NCBI RefSeq assembly: GCF_944380985.1 | Contig: NZ_CALWJJ010000011.1 | Span: 1 to 52,974, forward strand | Length of the DNA: 52,974 nucleotides | Origin: an uncultured Agathobaculum sp. | GTDB taxonomy: Bacteria > Bacillota > Clostridia > Oscillospirales > Butyricicoccaceae | Direction: 5' to 3' | In this document: positions 8,985 to 17,587 of the stretch, piece after piece | Layout of the letters: each line of letters begins with the position of its first letter | How positions within the stretch are numbered: the stretch's first letter is position 1 | Notes under the pieces: generated by a model | Seen by the model: the letters and a program-made list of their open reading frames with translations, nothing else | Database searches by the model: none | Told to the model about the DNA's origin: nothing | Program-made: the position numbers and the translations under genes

Positions 8985-10430
8985 ATGATGACCAAAGACC
9001 AGTACATTGAGTCGCTTCGCAAGCTCAAACTCAATCTGTATATGTTCGGTGAAAAGGTGGAAAACCCGGTTGACAATCCGGTCATCCGCCCGTCGCTCAA
9101 CTCTTTTGCCGCCACTTATGAGCTGGCCGAGGACCCCCAGTATGAGGATCTGATGACCGCGACCAGCCATATCACTGGCAAGAAGATCAACCGCTTCACG
9201 CATATGCACCAGTCGACCGACGACCTGATCAAAAAGGTCAAGATGCAGCGCCTGCTCGGCCAGAAGACCGCGTCGTGCTTCCAGCGCTGCGTGGGTATGG
9301 ACGCAATGAACGCCGTTTTTTCTACAACTTTTGAGCTTGATGAGGCCCGCGGCACCAGCTACCATCAGAACTTTCTCAAGTTCCTGACCCGCGTGCAGGA
9401 CGAGGACCTCGCGGTAGACGGCGCCATGACCGACGTCAAGGGTGACCGTTCACTCTCCCCCTCCAAGCAGGCCGACCCTGATCTGTACCTGCATGTCGTC
9501 GAGCGCACTGCGGACGGCGTTTATGTAACGGGCGCCAAGGCGCACCAGACCGGCTTTGTCAACTCGCACGAGGTGCTCGTCATGCCAACTATTTCGATGC
9601 GCGAAGGCGACGAGGACTATGCGATCTCCTTTGCGGTTCCGACCGATTCCGAGGGCATTACGCTGATCTACGGCCGTCAGTCCTGCGACACGCGCAAGCT
9701 GGAAGAGTATAACGACATCGACGTGGGCAATAAGATGTACGGCGGCCACGAAGTGCTGGTTATCTTCGACCATGTGTTCGTGCCGAACGACCGCATCTTC
9801 CTCAACGGCGAGGTTGAGTTTGCCGGCATGATCGTCGAGCGTTTTGCGGGTTATCACCGTCAGTCCTACGGTGGGTGCAAGGTCGGCGTGGGCGACGTGC
9901 TCATCGGCGCGACCGCGCTGGCGGGCGATATGGCAGGCACATCCAAGGCAAGCCATGTCAAGGACAAGATCATCGAGATGACCCATCTTAACGAAACGCT
10001 ATACTGCTGCGGTATCGCCTGCTCTTCGCAAGGTTCCAAGACCCGCGCAGGCAACTATCTGATTGACATGCTGCTGGCAAACGTGTGCAAGCAGAACATC
10101 ACGCGCTTCCCCTATGAGATCGCTCGTCTGGCACAGGACCTGGCAGGCGGTATAATGGTGACCCAGCCCTCCGAGGCGGACTACCGCAACCCCGCGCTCA
10201 AGCCGTACATAGAGAAGTACCTTAAGGGCGTTGCTTCCGTTCCGACCGAGGACCGCATGCGTGTCCTCCGCCTGATCGAGAACTTGACCATGGGTACCGC
10301 GGCAGTCGGTTATCTGCCCGAGTCCATGCATGGCGCAGGCTCGCCGCAAGCACAGCGCATCATGATTGCCCGTCAGTCCAACCTCGAAATGAAAAAGGAG
10401 CTGGCCAAGAAGATTGCCCGCATCCAGTAA
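8985..10430 (+). CDS. abfD: 4-hydroxybutyryl-CoA dehydratase / vinylacetyl-CoA isomerase
   Basis: This 481-residue [4Fe-4S] flavoenzyme dehydrates 4-hydroxybutyryl-CoA to crotonyl-CoA by a radical mechanism and usually also isomerises vinylacetyl-CoA. All four cluster ligands known from the Clostridium aminobutyricum enzyme (Cys99, Cys103, His292, Cys299) are present one residue earlier: Cys98 and Cys102 in SCFQRC, His291 and Cys298 in HRQSYGGC. The N-terminus TKDQYIESLRKL also matches that enzyme. ATG 8985 or 8988 is preferred over TTG 8976. Its product enters the route of the downstream thl-crt-hbd genes at crotonyl-CoA. Confidence 0.95.
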   Translation: MMTKDQYIESLRKLKLNLYMFGEKVENPVDNPVIRPSLNSFAATYELAEDPQYEDLMTATSHITGKKINRFTHMHQSTDDLIKKVKMQRLLGQKTASCFQRCVGMDAMNAVFSTTFELDEARGTSYHQNFLKFLTRVQDEDLAVDGAMTDVKGDRSLSPSKQADPDLYLHVVERTADGVYVTGAKAHQTGFVNSHEVLVMPTISMREGDEDYAISFAVPTDSEGITLIYGRQSCDTRKLEEYNDIDVGNKMYGGHEVLVIFDHVFVPNDRIFLNGEVEFAGMIVERFAGYHRQSYGGCKVGVGDVLIGATALAGDMAGTSKASHVKDKIIEMTHLNETLYCCGIACSSQGSKTRAGNYLIDMLLANVCKQNITRFPYEIARLAQDLAGGIMVTQPSEADYRNPALKPYIEKYLKGVASVPTEDRMRVLRLIENLTMGTAAVGYLPESMHGAGSPQAQRIMIARQSNLEMKKELAKKIARIQ

Positions 10431-10442
10431 TCCTTAGCACAC

Positions 10443-10481
10443 ATCATAGGCACTCATGGTGCGTCCGTGAGTGCCTATGAT
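10443..10481 (+). repeat. Long perfect hairpin after abfD, no T-run
   Basis: ATCATAGGCACTCA (10443-10456) and its exact complement (10468-10481) form a 14-bp stem with an 11-nt loop. No T-run follows on the plus strand, so it may be a 3'-end stabiliser or processing site rather than a classical terminator. It lies 13 bp after the abfD stop and before the ribosome site of the next gene. Confidence 0.75.
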
Positions 10482-10515
10482 CGCAATTTCACAGAAAAAA
10501 AGGGGGAAAAGCGCC

Positions 10516-10791
10516 ATGCTGCGCTGCACCGTAAAATTTTGCGGCGGCTGCAACCCGCGTTTTGACCGCGGCGAGGCTTACCAGACCGTGCGCACCTCCC
10601 TTACCGGCGTCGCCAACTTCTCCTATCCGGAGGACGGCGCCCACTATGACGTGCTGCTCATTGTCCGCGGTTGCACCGGCTGCCCATATTTATATGATGA
10701 GATCGATGCCGATCACCGGGTGATCCTCACATCGGCGCACGAGATCCCCGCCGCCATCCGTGAGATTGAACAGCGCGCGTCAGAGACGTAA
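10516..10791 (+). CDS. Small cysteine-motif protein (CGGCNPR / GCTGCP)
   Basis: This 91-residue protein has two CxxC pairs: CGGCNPRFDRG at residues 8-18 and RGCTGCP in the second half. I recognise the CGGCNPR motif from short uncharacterised clostridial proteins often placed beside CoA-linked fermentation genes, but know no function. The cysteine pairs suggest metal or cluster binding. An earlier in-frame GTG at 10471 lies inside the preceding hairpin; ATG 10516, behind an AGGGGG run, is the likely start. It sits between abfD and a CoA-transferase gene in the same orientation, so a role in maturing or regulating those enzymes is possible but unproven. Confidence 0.75.
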   Translation: MLRCTVKFCGGCNPRFDRGEAYQTVRTSLTGVANFSYPEDGAHYDVLLIVRGCTGCPYLYDEIDADHRVILTSAHEIPAAIREIEQRASET

Positions 10792-10834
10792 CCTCTCACA
10801 AGCAGGTTGCATTTTACAGAGGAGGATGATAAAG

Positions 10835-12403
10835 ATGAAGAAAGTCAGCATTATCTCCGCAGAGGAGGCCGCCCTCAAGGTGCAGGACGGCGATACCATC
10901 GCCACCGGCGGCTTTGTCAGCTGCGCTTGTCCAGAGACCCTGTCCAAAGCGCTTGAGAAACGCTTTCTGGAAACCGGACACCCCAGGGATCTGACCCTGT
11001 TCTTTGCGGCCGGTCAGGGGCACCGGGACGGCACCGGCGGCGACCACTACGGCCACGAGGGCATGGTCAAGCGCGTCATCGGCGGCCACTGGGACCGTGC
11101 GCCCCGTTTGGGTGAACTTGCGCTGTCCGATAAAATCGAGGCTTACAACCTGCCGCAAGGCGTCATTTCACATATGTACCGCGATATTGCGGCACACAAT
11201 ATCGGCACGATCACACACGTCGGCCTCAAGACTTTTGTCGACCCCCGCAATGGCGGCGGCAAACTTAATAAAAAAACAACCGAGGATCTGGTCAAGATCG
11301 TCAACATCGAGGGGCAGGAGCGTCTGCTCTACAAAGGCTTCCCGATCAACGTCGTGTTCCTGCGCGCCTCCTACTGTGATGAGTTCGGCAACTGCACAGT
11401 ACATAGGGAGATCGGTCCGCTGGACGTCACCGCCATGGCACAGGCGTGCAAAAACTCTGGCGGTAAAGTCATCGTGCAGGTCGAGAAGATCGTGCAGGGC
11501 GGCACGCTCGATCCCAAGTTAGTCGCTATTCCAGGGATTTATGTCGATTCGGTCGTTGTCGGCTCGGACGAAGAGAACATGCAGTGCCTCGGCATGCCGT
11601 ATGACGGCGCACTGACCGGCGAGTTCCGCATCCCAGTCGACGCCATCCCGCCCATCCCGCTGGACGCCAAAAAGATCATTGCCCGCCGCGCTGCCATGGA
11701 GCTGCCGCAGGACGCGATCGTCAACCTCGGCACCGGCGCGCCGGAGAAAATCGCAAATGTCGCGGCCGAGGAGGGCATCTCGGACAAGATGACGCTGACC
11801 GTCGAGGCCGGCTCGATTGCGGGCGTGCCCTATGGCGGCACCCAGTTTGGCGCCGCAGCCAACGCTATGGCGATTATTCCGCACAACGTGCAGTTTGACT
11901 TTTACCAGGGCGGCGGCCTGGATGTCGCCTTCCTCGGCCTTGCCGAAACCGCGCCGAACGGCGATCTTAACGTATCCAAATTCGGCACCAGGCTGGCCGG
12001 TGCCGGCGGATTTATCGACATCACCCAAAACGCTAAAAAAGTCGTCTATTGCGGCACTTTCACCGCAAAGGGCCTTAAAACTGCCTGCGAGGACGGCAAG
12101 CTTGTCATCACCCAGGAGGGCGGCAAGAAAAAATTTGTCAACAAAGTAGAGCATATCACCTTCTCTGGCGACTATGCCAACGAGACCCATCAGCCGGTGC
12201 TCTACATTACCGAGCGCGCTGTCTTTGAGCTGCGCCCGGAGGGCGTTACCCTTGTCGAGATTGCGCCCGGCATCGACCTGCAGACCCAGGTGCTCGACCA
12301 GATGGAGTTTGTACCCAAAATTGCCTATCAGGCGGACGGCACGGTCAAGCTGATGGACGCGCGCATTTTCCGCGATGCGCTGATGGAACTGTCCAACGAC
12401 TAA
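10835..12403 (+). CDS. Acyl-CoA:acetate/propionate CoA-transferase (Pct-like, family I)
   Basis: This 522-residue protein contains both halves of a family-I CoA-transferase in one chain, as in propionate CoA-transferase (COG4670). The catalytic Glu is Glu324 in VEAGSIAGVPYGG. The N-terminal half has DGDTIATGGF, and the second half NLGTGAPEKIA. The genomic position suggests it activates 4-hydroxybutyrate to its CoA ester for AbfD, but the Pct family is promiscuous and butyrate or propionate are equally possible. GAGGAGG lies 9 nt before ATG 10835; the longer frame from 10760 has no ribosome site. It shares no close sequence features with But, so the region encodes two different CoA-transferase types. 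Confidence 0.88.
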   Translation: MKKVSIISAEEAALKVQDGDTIATGGFVSCACPETLSKALEKRFLETGHPRDLTLFFAAGQGHRDGTGGDHYGHEGMVKRVIGGHWDRAPRLGELALSDKIEAYNLPQGVISHMYRDIAAHNIGTITHVGLKTFVDPRNGGGKLNKKTTEDLVKIVNIEGQERLLYKGFPINVVFLRASYCDEFGNCTVHREIGPLDVTAMAQACKNSGGKVIVQVEKIVQGGTLDPKLVAIPGIYVDSVVVGSDEENMQCLGMPYDGALTGEFRIPVDAIPPIPLDAKKIIARRAAMELPQDAIVNLGTGAPEKIANVAAEEGISDKMTLTVEAGSIAGVPYGGTQFGAAANAMAIIPHNVQFDFYQGGGLDVAFLGLAETAPNGDLNVSKFGTRLAGAGGFIDITQNAKKVVYCGTFTAKGLKTACEDGKLVITQEGGKKKFVNKVEHITFSGDYANETHQPVLYITERAVFELRPEGVTLVEIAPGIDLQTQVLDQMEFVPKIAYQADGTVKLMDARIFRDALMELSND

Positions 12404-12481
12404 TTCCGGTTTTTTTGCTTGTGCGTGTTGTGCAAGTTGTGGTTATCTTATTCAATGTTTAACGAATATTGCCAAAAGCCC

Positions 12482-12509
12482 TTGCATTTTTCCGTATAAT
12501 TGGTACAAT
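12482..12509 (+). promoter_or_regulatory. Promoter of thl
   Basis: TTGCAT (12482-12487) and TACAAT (12504-12509) are 16 bp apart. The leader contains a small hairpin, GCGCCGG (12540-12546) with CCGGCGC (12553-12559), just upstream of the AAAAGGAG ribosome site, which might modulate translation. Confidence 0.65.
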
Positions 12510-12584
12510 ATTAACATATCCAAAGAGATAAATTATGCGGCGCCGGATAAAACCGGCGCACAAAAGGAAAAGGAGACATAGCAA

Positions 12585-13772
12585 ATGAACGTTTACATCT
12601 GTTCCGCTGCCCGTACCGCAATCGGCACCTATGGCGGCACCCTTCGCGACGTACCCGCAGCTCAGCTTGGCATTGCCGCTGCAAACGCTGCCGTCGAGCG
12701 CTCTGGTGTTGACAAGTCGGCGATCGATGAGTGCCTGTTTGGTCAGGTGCTGCAGGGCGGTGTGGGCCAGAACGTTGCCCGCCAGGTATCGCTCGGTATC
12801 GGTATGCCGCTCGAAACCCCCGCTATGACGCTTAACAAGGTCTGTGCATCTTCGATGCGCGCGATCTCGCTGGGCTCCCAGATCATCCGCTCCGGCGAGG
12901 ATAAGGTAATGCTGGTCGGCGGCTGCGAGTCGATGTCCGGCGCGCCGTATATCTCGCGCAACATGCGCTGGGGCGCCCGCATGAACGACGTCAAGTTTAT
13001 CGACATGATGGTCTATGACGGCGTGTTCGATGTATTTAATCAGTATCACATGGGCATTACCGCGGAAAACGTCGCCGAGAAATATGGCATTACCCGTGAG
13101 ATGCAGGACCAGCTCGGCTATGAGTCTCAGATGAAGGCTGCCAAGGCGATCTCCTCCGGCCGCCTGAAGGACGAGATCGTTCCGATTGAGGTCAAGAAAA
13201 AGAAAGAGACCATCGTTTTCGACACCGATGAACACTGCCGCCCGCAGACCACCCTTGAGGGTCTGGCCAAGCTCCGTCCGGCTTTCAAGCAGGACGGCAC
13301 GGTTACCGCAGGCAACGCATCCGGCATCAACGACGCCGGCGCGGCGATGATCATCGCGTCTGAAGACTTTGTTAAAGCGCACGGCCTTAAGCCGTTGGCT
13401 AAGATCCGCGCGTTCGGCTCTGTCGGCTGCGATCCGTCCATCATGGGCATTGGCCCGATCGAGTCCACCCGTCAGGCCCTCTCCCGCGCTGGCCTGACCG
13501 TTGCCGATCTCGACCTGATCGAGTCCAACGAGGCGTTTGCTGCGCAGGCTGCCGCGGTCAACCGCGAGCTTGGCTTTGATCCCGAGAAGGTCAATGTTAA
13601 CGGCGGCGCGATTGCGCTCGGCCATCCGATCGGCGCTGCGGGCTGCCGCATCACCACCACGCTGCTTCATGAGATGATCAAGCGCGATGCGACCATCGGC
13701 TTGTCAACCATGTGCATCGGCGGCGGTATGGGCGAAGCCCTGATCGTCGAGCGCGACGAGCTCTGCAAGTAA
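12585..13772 (+). CDS. thlA: Acetyl-CoA acetyltransferase (thiolase)
   Basis: This 395-residue enzyme condenses two acetyl-CoA to acetoacetyl-CoA, the entry step of the acetyl-CoA butyrate pathway. Active-site residues are visible: Cys87 in NKVCASSMR, the histidine in [12 protein letters not shown] and the second cysteine in [11 protein letters not shown]. Length is standard for biosynthetic thiolases. AAAAGGAG precedes the ATG by about 10 nt. It has its own promoter and is followed by a perfect hairpin, then by crt and hbd in the same direction. Confidence 0.95.
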   Translation: MNVYICSAARTAIGTYGGTLRDVPAAQLGIAAANAAVERSGVDKSAIDECLFGQVLQGGVGQNVARQVSLGIGMPLETPAMTLNKVCASSMRAISLGSQIIRSGEDKVMLVGGCESMSGAPYISRNMRWGARMNDVKFIDMMVYDGVFDVFNQYHMGITAENVAEKYGITREMQDQLGYESQMKAAKAISSGRLKDEIVPIEVKKKKETIVFDTDEHCRPQTTLEGLAKLRPAFKQDGTVTAGNASGINDAGAAMIIASEDFVKAHGLKPLAKIRAFGSVGCDPSIMGIGPIESTRQALSRAGLTVADLDLIESNEAFAAQAAAVNRELGFDPEKVNVNGGAIALGHPIGAAGCRITTTLLHEMIKRDATIGLSTMCIGGGMGEALIVERDELCK

Positions 13773-13780
13773 GTTTGAAC

Positions 13781-13811
13781 ATATAGGGGGCTTGTTAAAA
13801 GCCCCCTATAT
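13781..13811 (+). repeat. Long perfect hairpin after thl, no T-run
   Basis: ATATAGGGGGCTT (13781-13793) and AAGCCCCCTATAT (13799-13811) form a perfect 13-bp stem with loop GTTAA. The following bases are CCAGAAAGG, not a T-run. The string CCCCTATATCC recurs 31 bp downstream. Confidence 0.75.
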
Positions 13812-13843
13812 CCAGAAAGGGGTTGCTACCGATCCCCTATATC

Positions 13844-13980
13844 CCGCCTGTATAGGCGGCTTGATACGGGGCGGCAAAGCCTGCGCACATACCGCGGGTT
13901 TTGGCAGGTGAAAAGCATGATTTTTCACCTTGGGCAGACCTTTTCCCCATTTGAAAAGAAATAGGGGCTGTGCCCCTTTT
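13844..13980 (+). promoter_or_regulatory. Structured leader upstream of crt, with terminator-like hairpin
   Basis: The 247-bp gap between thl and crt is rich in potential RNA hairpins: CCGCC/GGCGG at 13844-13859, GGTGAAAA/TTTTCACC at 13907-13929 and AGGGGC/GCCCCT at 13963-13977, the last followed directly by TTTT. The final one resembles an intrinsic terminator 40 bp before the crt start codon, so the region could be a regulated leader or attenuator. No known riboswitch class was recognised. Confidence 0.5.
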
Positions 13981-14019
13981 GCAGCATTTGTCATTATTTT
14001 GGAAAGGAAGTCTTTACCA

Positions 14020-14835
14020 ATGACCGATGTAGTAGTTGAGAAAAAAGGGCATGTAGCAGTCGTTCGGATCGAGCACATGCAGGCCATGAACGCGCTGTCC
14101 ACCGCAATGTACGCGCAGCTCGAAGAGGCGTTTGACGAGATTGACAAGATGGACGACGTCTACTGCGTCGTGCTGACCGGTTCCTCGACCGTGAATAAAA
14201 AAGGCAAAACGGTCAACTCCTTTGTTGCCGGCGCGGACATTGCGCAAATGTCCACCATGACGGTTGCAGAGGGCAAATTTTTCGGCAATGATTCCAACCG
14301 TGTCTGCTGGAAGATCGAAAACTTCAAGCGTCCGGTTATCGCGGCGATCAACGGCTTCTGCCTGGGCGGTGGCTGCGAGCTTGCAATGTGCTGCGACATT
14401 CGTCTCGCCTCTGATAACGCGCTGTTTGGCCAGCCAGAGGTCGGTCTTGGCATTACCCCGGGCTGCGGCGGCACGCAGCGTCTGGCGCGTCTGGTCGGCC
14501 TTGGCAAAGCAAAGGAAATGATCTACACCGCGCGCGGCAATTACACTGCGCAGCAAGCGCTGGAGATGGGCCTGGTCAACTATGTTTACCCGCTTGAGAA
14601 CCTGATGGACGAGGCCATGAAGCTCGCCGAAGAGATCGCCGCGCAGGCGCCGATCGCCGTCTCCCTGTGCAAGGAGGCTATCAACGTCGGCATGCAGACC
14701 GATCTGGACTCCGCGCTCAAGTTCGAGGGCAACTGCTTCGGCCAGTGCTTTGCCACCGAGGATCAGAAATACGGCATGGCTTACTTCCTAGATAAGAACA
14801 AGGAAAAGCCCGCCAAGGAGTTTAAGAACAAGTAA
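14020..14835 (+). CDS. crt: 3-hydroxybutyryl-CoA dehydratase (crotonase)
   Basis: This 271-residue enoyl-CoA hydratase-family enzyme forms crotonyl-CoA from 3-hydroxybutyryl-CoA. The oxyanion-hole segment around VAGADIAQM, the motif NGFCLGGGCELAM with its glutamate and FGQPEVGLGITPGCGGTQR with the second glutamate are all present. GGAAAGGAAG lies about 9 nt before ATG 14020; the extended frame from 13930 lacks a ribosome site. It has an insertion (SSTVNKKGKTVNSF, about residues 55-68) compared with the shortest crotonases. The next gene, hbd, follows after 39 bp. Confidence 0.94.
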   Translation: MTDVVVEKKGHVAVVRIEHMQAMNALSTAMYAQLEEAFDEIDKMDDVYCVVLTGSSTVNKKGKTVNSFVAGADIAQMSTMTVAEGKFFGNDSNRVCWKIENFKRPVIAAINGFCLGGGCELAMCCDIRLASDNALFGQPEVGLGITPGCGGTQRLARLVGLGKAKEMIYTARGNYTAQQALEMGLVNYVYPLENLMDEAMKLAEEIAAQAPIAVSLCKEAINVGMQTDLDSALKFEGNCFGQCFATEDQKYGMAYFLDKNKEKPAKEFKNK

Positions 14836-14874
14836 ACTGTCCTATCATCTTGAAGAGAGAGAGGTTATCATAAC

Positions 14875-15741
14875 ATGAAAGTTTGTGTATTCGGCGCCGG
14901 CAACATGGGCGCTCGCATCGCAGAAGTATTTTTGACAAACGGCCATGACGTCACCATGCTCGACGTCAAGCAGGAGTTCATCGACCGCGGTGTCAAGACT
15001 ATCACGGGCGATCTGTCCTTTATGGTCAAAAAGGAGAAGATGACCGAGGAGCGCAAAAACGAGCTGCTTGGCTCGCTCAAGACCTCGCTTGACCGCAAGG
15101 CTGCTGCCGACGCTGACTTTATAATGGAAGTTATCCTCGAGCGTATGGATCTGAAGAAAGATCTGCTGCAGGAGCTTGACGAAATCTGCCCGCCGCATAC
15201 GATTTTTGCTTCCAACACCTCCGCTCTGTCTCCCACCGAGCTGGCGGCTTCCGTCAAGCGCTCGGATAAGGTGATCGGCTGCCACTTCTTCAACCCGGCG
15301 CAGATCATGAAGCTGGTCGAAGTCACCCGCGCAATCCAGACCTCGGACGAGACGTTCAAGACCGCGTTTGACTTGATGGCCTCGCTGGGCAAGACCCCGG
15401 TTACTGTGCAGGAGGGTCCGGGCTTTGTCGTTAACCGTATTCTGATCCCAATGATGAACGAGGCAATGGGTATTGTTGCCGACGGCATTGCTTCTCCGGC
15501 GGATGTCGATATCGCCATGCAGCTCGGCGCCGGTCTGAAGTCCGGCCCGCTGCACACAGCAGACCTCGTTGGCCATGATGTCAACCTCGCCATCATGGAA
15601 ACTCTCTACCGCGAGACTGGCGACCCGAAGTACCGTCCGCACCCGCTGATGCGTAAGATGGTTCGCGCGGGCTGGTTGGGTGTCAAAACCGGCAAGGGCT
15701 TTTTTGAATACGATGAAAACGGAAAAGAAATTGTAAAATAA
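14875..15741 (+). CDS. hbd: 3-hydroxybutyryl-CoA dehydrogenase
   Basis: This 288-residue NAD(P)-dependent enzyme reduces acetoacetyl-CoA to 3-hydroxybutyryl-CoA. The Rossmann motif GAGNMGARIAEVF (residues 7-19) is followed by SNTSALSPTELA and the catalytic His/Glu region GCHFFNPAQIMKLVEV, then the helical C-terminal domain with GPGFVVNRILIPMMNEA. It is transcribed with crt. It ends the fermentation cluster; the usual bcd-etfBA genes do not follow, so butyryl-CoA dehydrogenase must be encoded elsewhere. Confidence 0.95.
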   Translation: MKVCVFGAGNMGARIAEVFLTNGHDVTMLDVKQEFIDRGVKTITGDLSFMVKKEKMTEERKNELLGSLKTSLDRKAAADADFIMEVILERMDLKKDLLQELDEICPPHTIFASNTSALSPTELAASVKRSDKVIGCHFFNPAQIMKLVEVTRAIQTSDETFKTAFDLMASLGKTPVTVQEGPGFVVNRILIPMMNEAMGIVADGIASPADVDIAMQLGAGLKSGPLHTADLVGHDVNLAIMETLYRETGDPKYRPHPLMRKMVRAGWLGVKTGKGFFEYDENGKEIVK

Positions 15742-15748
15742 ACGCGAA

Positions 15749-15791
15749 ACAAGAAGGGCGATTGTGCATTGTGCATAATCGCCCTTCTTGT
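15749..15791 (+). repeat. 15-bp perfect hairpin after hbd, no T-run
   Basis: ACAAGAAGGGCGATT (15749-15763) pairs perfectly with 15777-15791 around a 13-nt loop containing a GTGCAT repeat. No T-run follows on either strand. It lies 8 bp past hbd and probably marks the 3' end of the crt-hbd transcript. Confidence 0.75.
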
Positions 15792-15907
15792 CTAAATACA
15801 TTTTGGACAATTTCCATTTATTTGCATAATTTTTATGATTGCAGTTTGTTTGTTCCCACAAAGTTACCATTTATCTATGGTAATTACTGCCCGAACAAGA
15901 TATAATA

Positions 15908-16435
15908 TCAAATAGATGGGAAATAAAGTCTGACCAATGCCGCAGAAACGGCAAATGCCGTTACATCGGCACATAGCACCGCGACCACTGCATAGCGCAT
16001 CCTGCTAAGACCCAAATGGCCACTGTATATACTCAGTGTGTACAAACTCGTTTCGGAAGCTCCAAGCATGACCGCTGCTACGCGGCCGGCATAGCTATCT
16101 GGCCCGCAGCGCTGTATAATTTCGCTGCCTAATGCAAGTCCGCCCCCACCGCTGATCGGCTTAAGTAGCGTGAGTGCTGTGCACTCGGGCGGGATGCCCA
16201 GCAGCTGATAGAGCGGCGCCAGTGCTGCCGCGGCCAGGTCAATACCGCCAGAGGCCCGCAACATGTAAACCACAGTCAGCATGCCTACCATAGTTGGCAA
16301 AATGCGAATTGCTGTATCAAGCCCTTTCTTTGCGCCGCGTAGAAATGTGGGGAATACGTCTACCCCTTTATACAATGCGTAGACTGCCGTTGCGGCTAGC
16401 ACAAATGGGATCAGTGCATTCTGCAAAAACTGCAT
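15908..16435 (-). CDS. spmB: Spore maturation protein B
   Basis: This 175-residue integral membrane protein has several hydrophobic helices and the nucleoside-transporter gate-like core shared by SpmA and SpmB. Recognisable parts are ILPTMVGMLTVVYMLRASGG, PISGGGGLALGSEII and MLGASETSLYTLSIY. In Bacillus, SpmA/SpmB contribute to spore-core dehydration; the biochemical activity is unknown. It lies downstream of spmA with an unusually long 125-bp AT-rich gap, which may contain a separate promoter. GAAAGGG precedes the ATG. Confidence 0.88.
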   Translation of the reverse strand: MQFLQNALIPFVLAATAVYALYKGVDVFPTFLRGAKKGLDTAIRILPTMVGMLTVVYMLRASGGIDLAAAALAPLYQLLGIPPECTALTLLKPISGGGGLALGSEIIQRCGPDSYAGRVAAVMLGASETSLYTLSIYSGHLGLSRMRYAVVAVLCADVTAFAVSAALVRLYFPSI

Positions 16436-16560
16436 TTTGTTTTCCCTTTCGCACGAATTTTGAAAATTTTTGAAGATTAGGAAATATTTTGGGAAATGCC
16501 AGATATTTCGACAGCATTTGTACTTAGCATATGCAATAATACAAATTGTAATACAGCATT

Positions 16561-17154
16561 CTATTTCCCTTTATTTTTCTCTGGAAATAATGGGCGAAGC
16601 ACCCTACCGCAAAGCAGCACAACCACAACTGATGCAATCGATGCGCCCCATACGGGCAGCATAATATCAAACGGCGCAGCAGCGCCGCAAGCAGCACGCA
16701 CCGCAGCTATTGTGGAGGGAATCAGCTGTATTGAAGCCGAGTTGAGCGTAATCAGCGTCAGCACAGTGTCCGGTGCACCGCGCCGGCCCGTAAGTGTGTA
16801 TAGACGGTCTGCTGCTTGCAGTCCGAGCGGCGTAGCCGCGTTGGACAGACCAAGTAGATTTGCCGTTACGTTGGCGCTCACCGCTTCCATCGCCTGCCGG
16901 TCGGCAGCTGCGCTGCCAAACAGCGGACGCAGCAGCGGCATGAGTAGACGGGATATTTTGCCTGCTATGCCAGATGCTTGCAGCAGCTCCATAATACCGC
17001 TCCAAAAGCACATAAGCCCTGCAATCGAAACCGCCAGGCTGACCGCTTGCGCTGCACCGGTTCCAACCGCTGCCGTTACTGCATCCATTCGGCCGGTGAT
17101 TCCACCACATAGCAGCGCCAGTATCAAAAATATCACCCAAACGGCGGAAAGCAT
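16561..17154 (-). CDS. spmA: Spore maturation protein A
   Basis: This 197-residue membrane protein is the partner of SpmB. It starts MLSAVWVIFLILALL and contains SANVTANLLGLSNAATPLG, a conserved gate motif, and LTLITLNSASIQLIPSTIAA. An in-frame extension back to 17223 is possible, but the GGGAAGGGGG ribosome site lies directly before ATG 17154. Together with spoIIID, cotJ and sigG in this window it shows the organism has a sporulation programme. Confidence 0.88.
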   Translation of the reverse strand: MLSAVWVIFLILALLCGGITGRMDAVTAAVGTGAAQAVSLAVSIAGLMCFWSGIMELLQASGIAGKISRLLMPLLRPLFGSAAADRQAMEAVSANVTANLLGLSNAATPLGLQAADRLYTLTGRRGAPDTVLTLITLNSASIQLIPSTIAAVRAACGAAAPFDIMLPVWGASIASVVVVLLCGRVLRPLFPEKNKGK

Positions 17155-17244
17155 TGATACCGCCCCCTTCCCCGCACAAGATCCTTTGTTAGGATTTAGT
17201 GATAAACTACATTTGACTATCAAAACGTAAAGGAGTGTTTTTAC

Positions 17245-17487
17245 ATGAAATCAACCGGTATTGTTCGCAAAGTTGATGAACTGGGCCGTATCGTGCTTCC
17301 GATTGAGCTTCGGCGTACCATGAACATAGATGTCAAGGATGCTATGGAAATTTATGTAGATGGTGATCAAATCGTACTGAAAAAGTATGAACCATCCTGC
17401 ATTTTCTGCGGCAGCGCAAAGGACATCATTCACTACAAAAGCAAGAATGTATGCAGCACCTGTGCACACGAGCTGGGTCTGCGCTGA
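17245..17487 (+). CDS. AbrB-family transcription regulator with C-terminal Cys pairs
   Basis: This 80-residue protein has an N-terminal AbrB swapped-hairpin DNA-binding domain (STGIVRKVDELGRIVLPIEL, then RRTMNI and DAMEIYVDGDQIVLKKYEP). The C-terminal tail carries CIFCGS and CSTC, likely a zinc site. Members of this group control the transition to stationary phase and sporulation. AAAGGAG lies 8 nt before the ATG. It is divergent from spmA, with about 90 bp between, so the two may share a regulatory region. Confidence 0.9.
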   Translation: MKSTGIVRKVDELGRIVLPIELRRTMNIDVKDAMEIYVDGDQIVLKKYEPSCIFCGSAKDIIHYKSKNVCSTCAHELGLR

Positions 17488-17560
17488 AAACTACCATTTG
17501 TTTGAGCTTGCAACATACCGACCCAATGCGGCAGTCTGCCGCAGCGATCGATATGCCGGA

Positions 17561-17587
17561 CTGCCCCCGACCGGGGGCAGCTTTTTT
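17561..17587 (+). terminator. Terminator of the AbrB-like gene
   Basis: CTGCCCC (17561-17567) and GGGGCAG (17574-17580) pair around CGACCG and are followed by CTTTTTT. It also separates the convergent spoIIID gene, whose stop lies at its edge. Confidence 0.92.

Noticed and set aside
12459..13670. 403-codon minus-strand open frame opposite thl
   Set aside because: The composition is low-complexity Arg/His/Gly/Leu with no ribosome site; the plus strand is an unambiguous thiolase.
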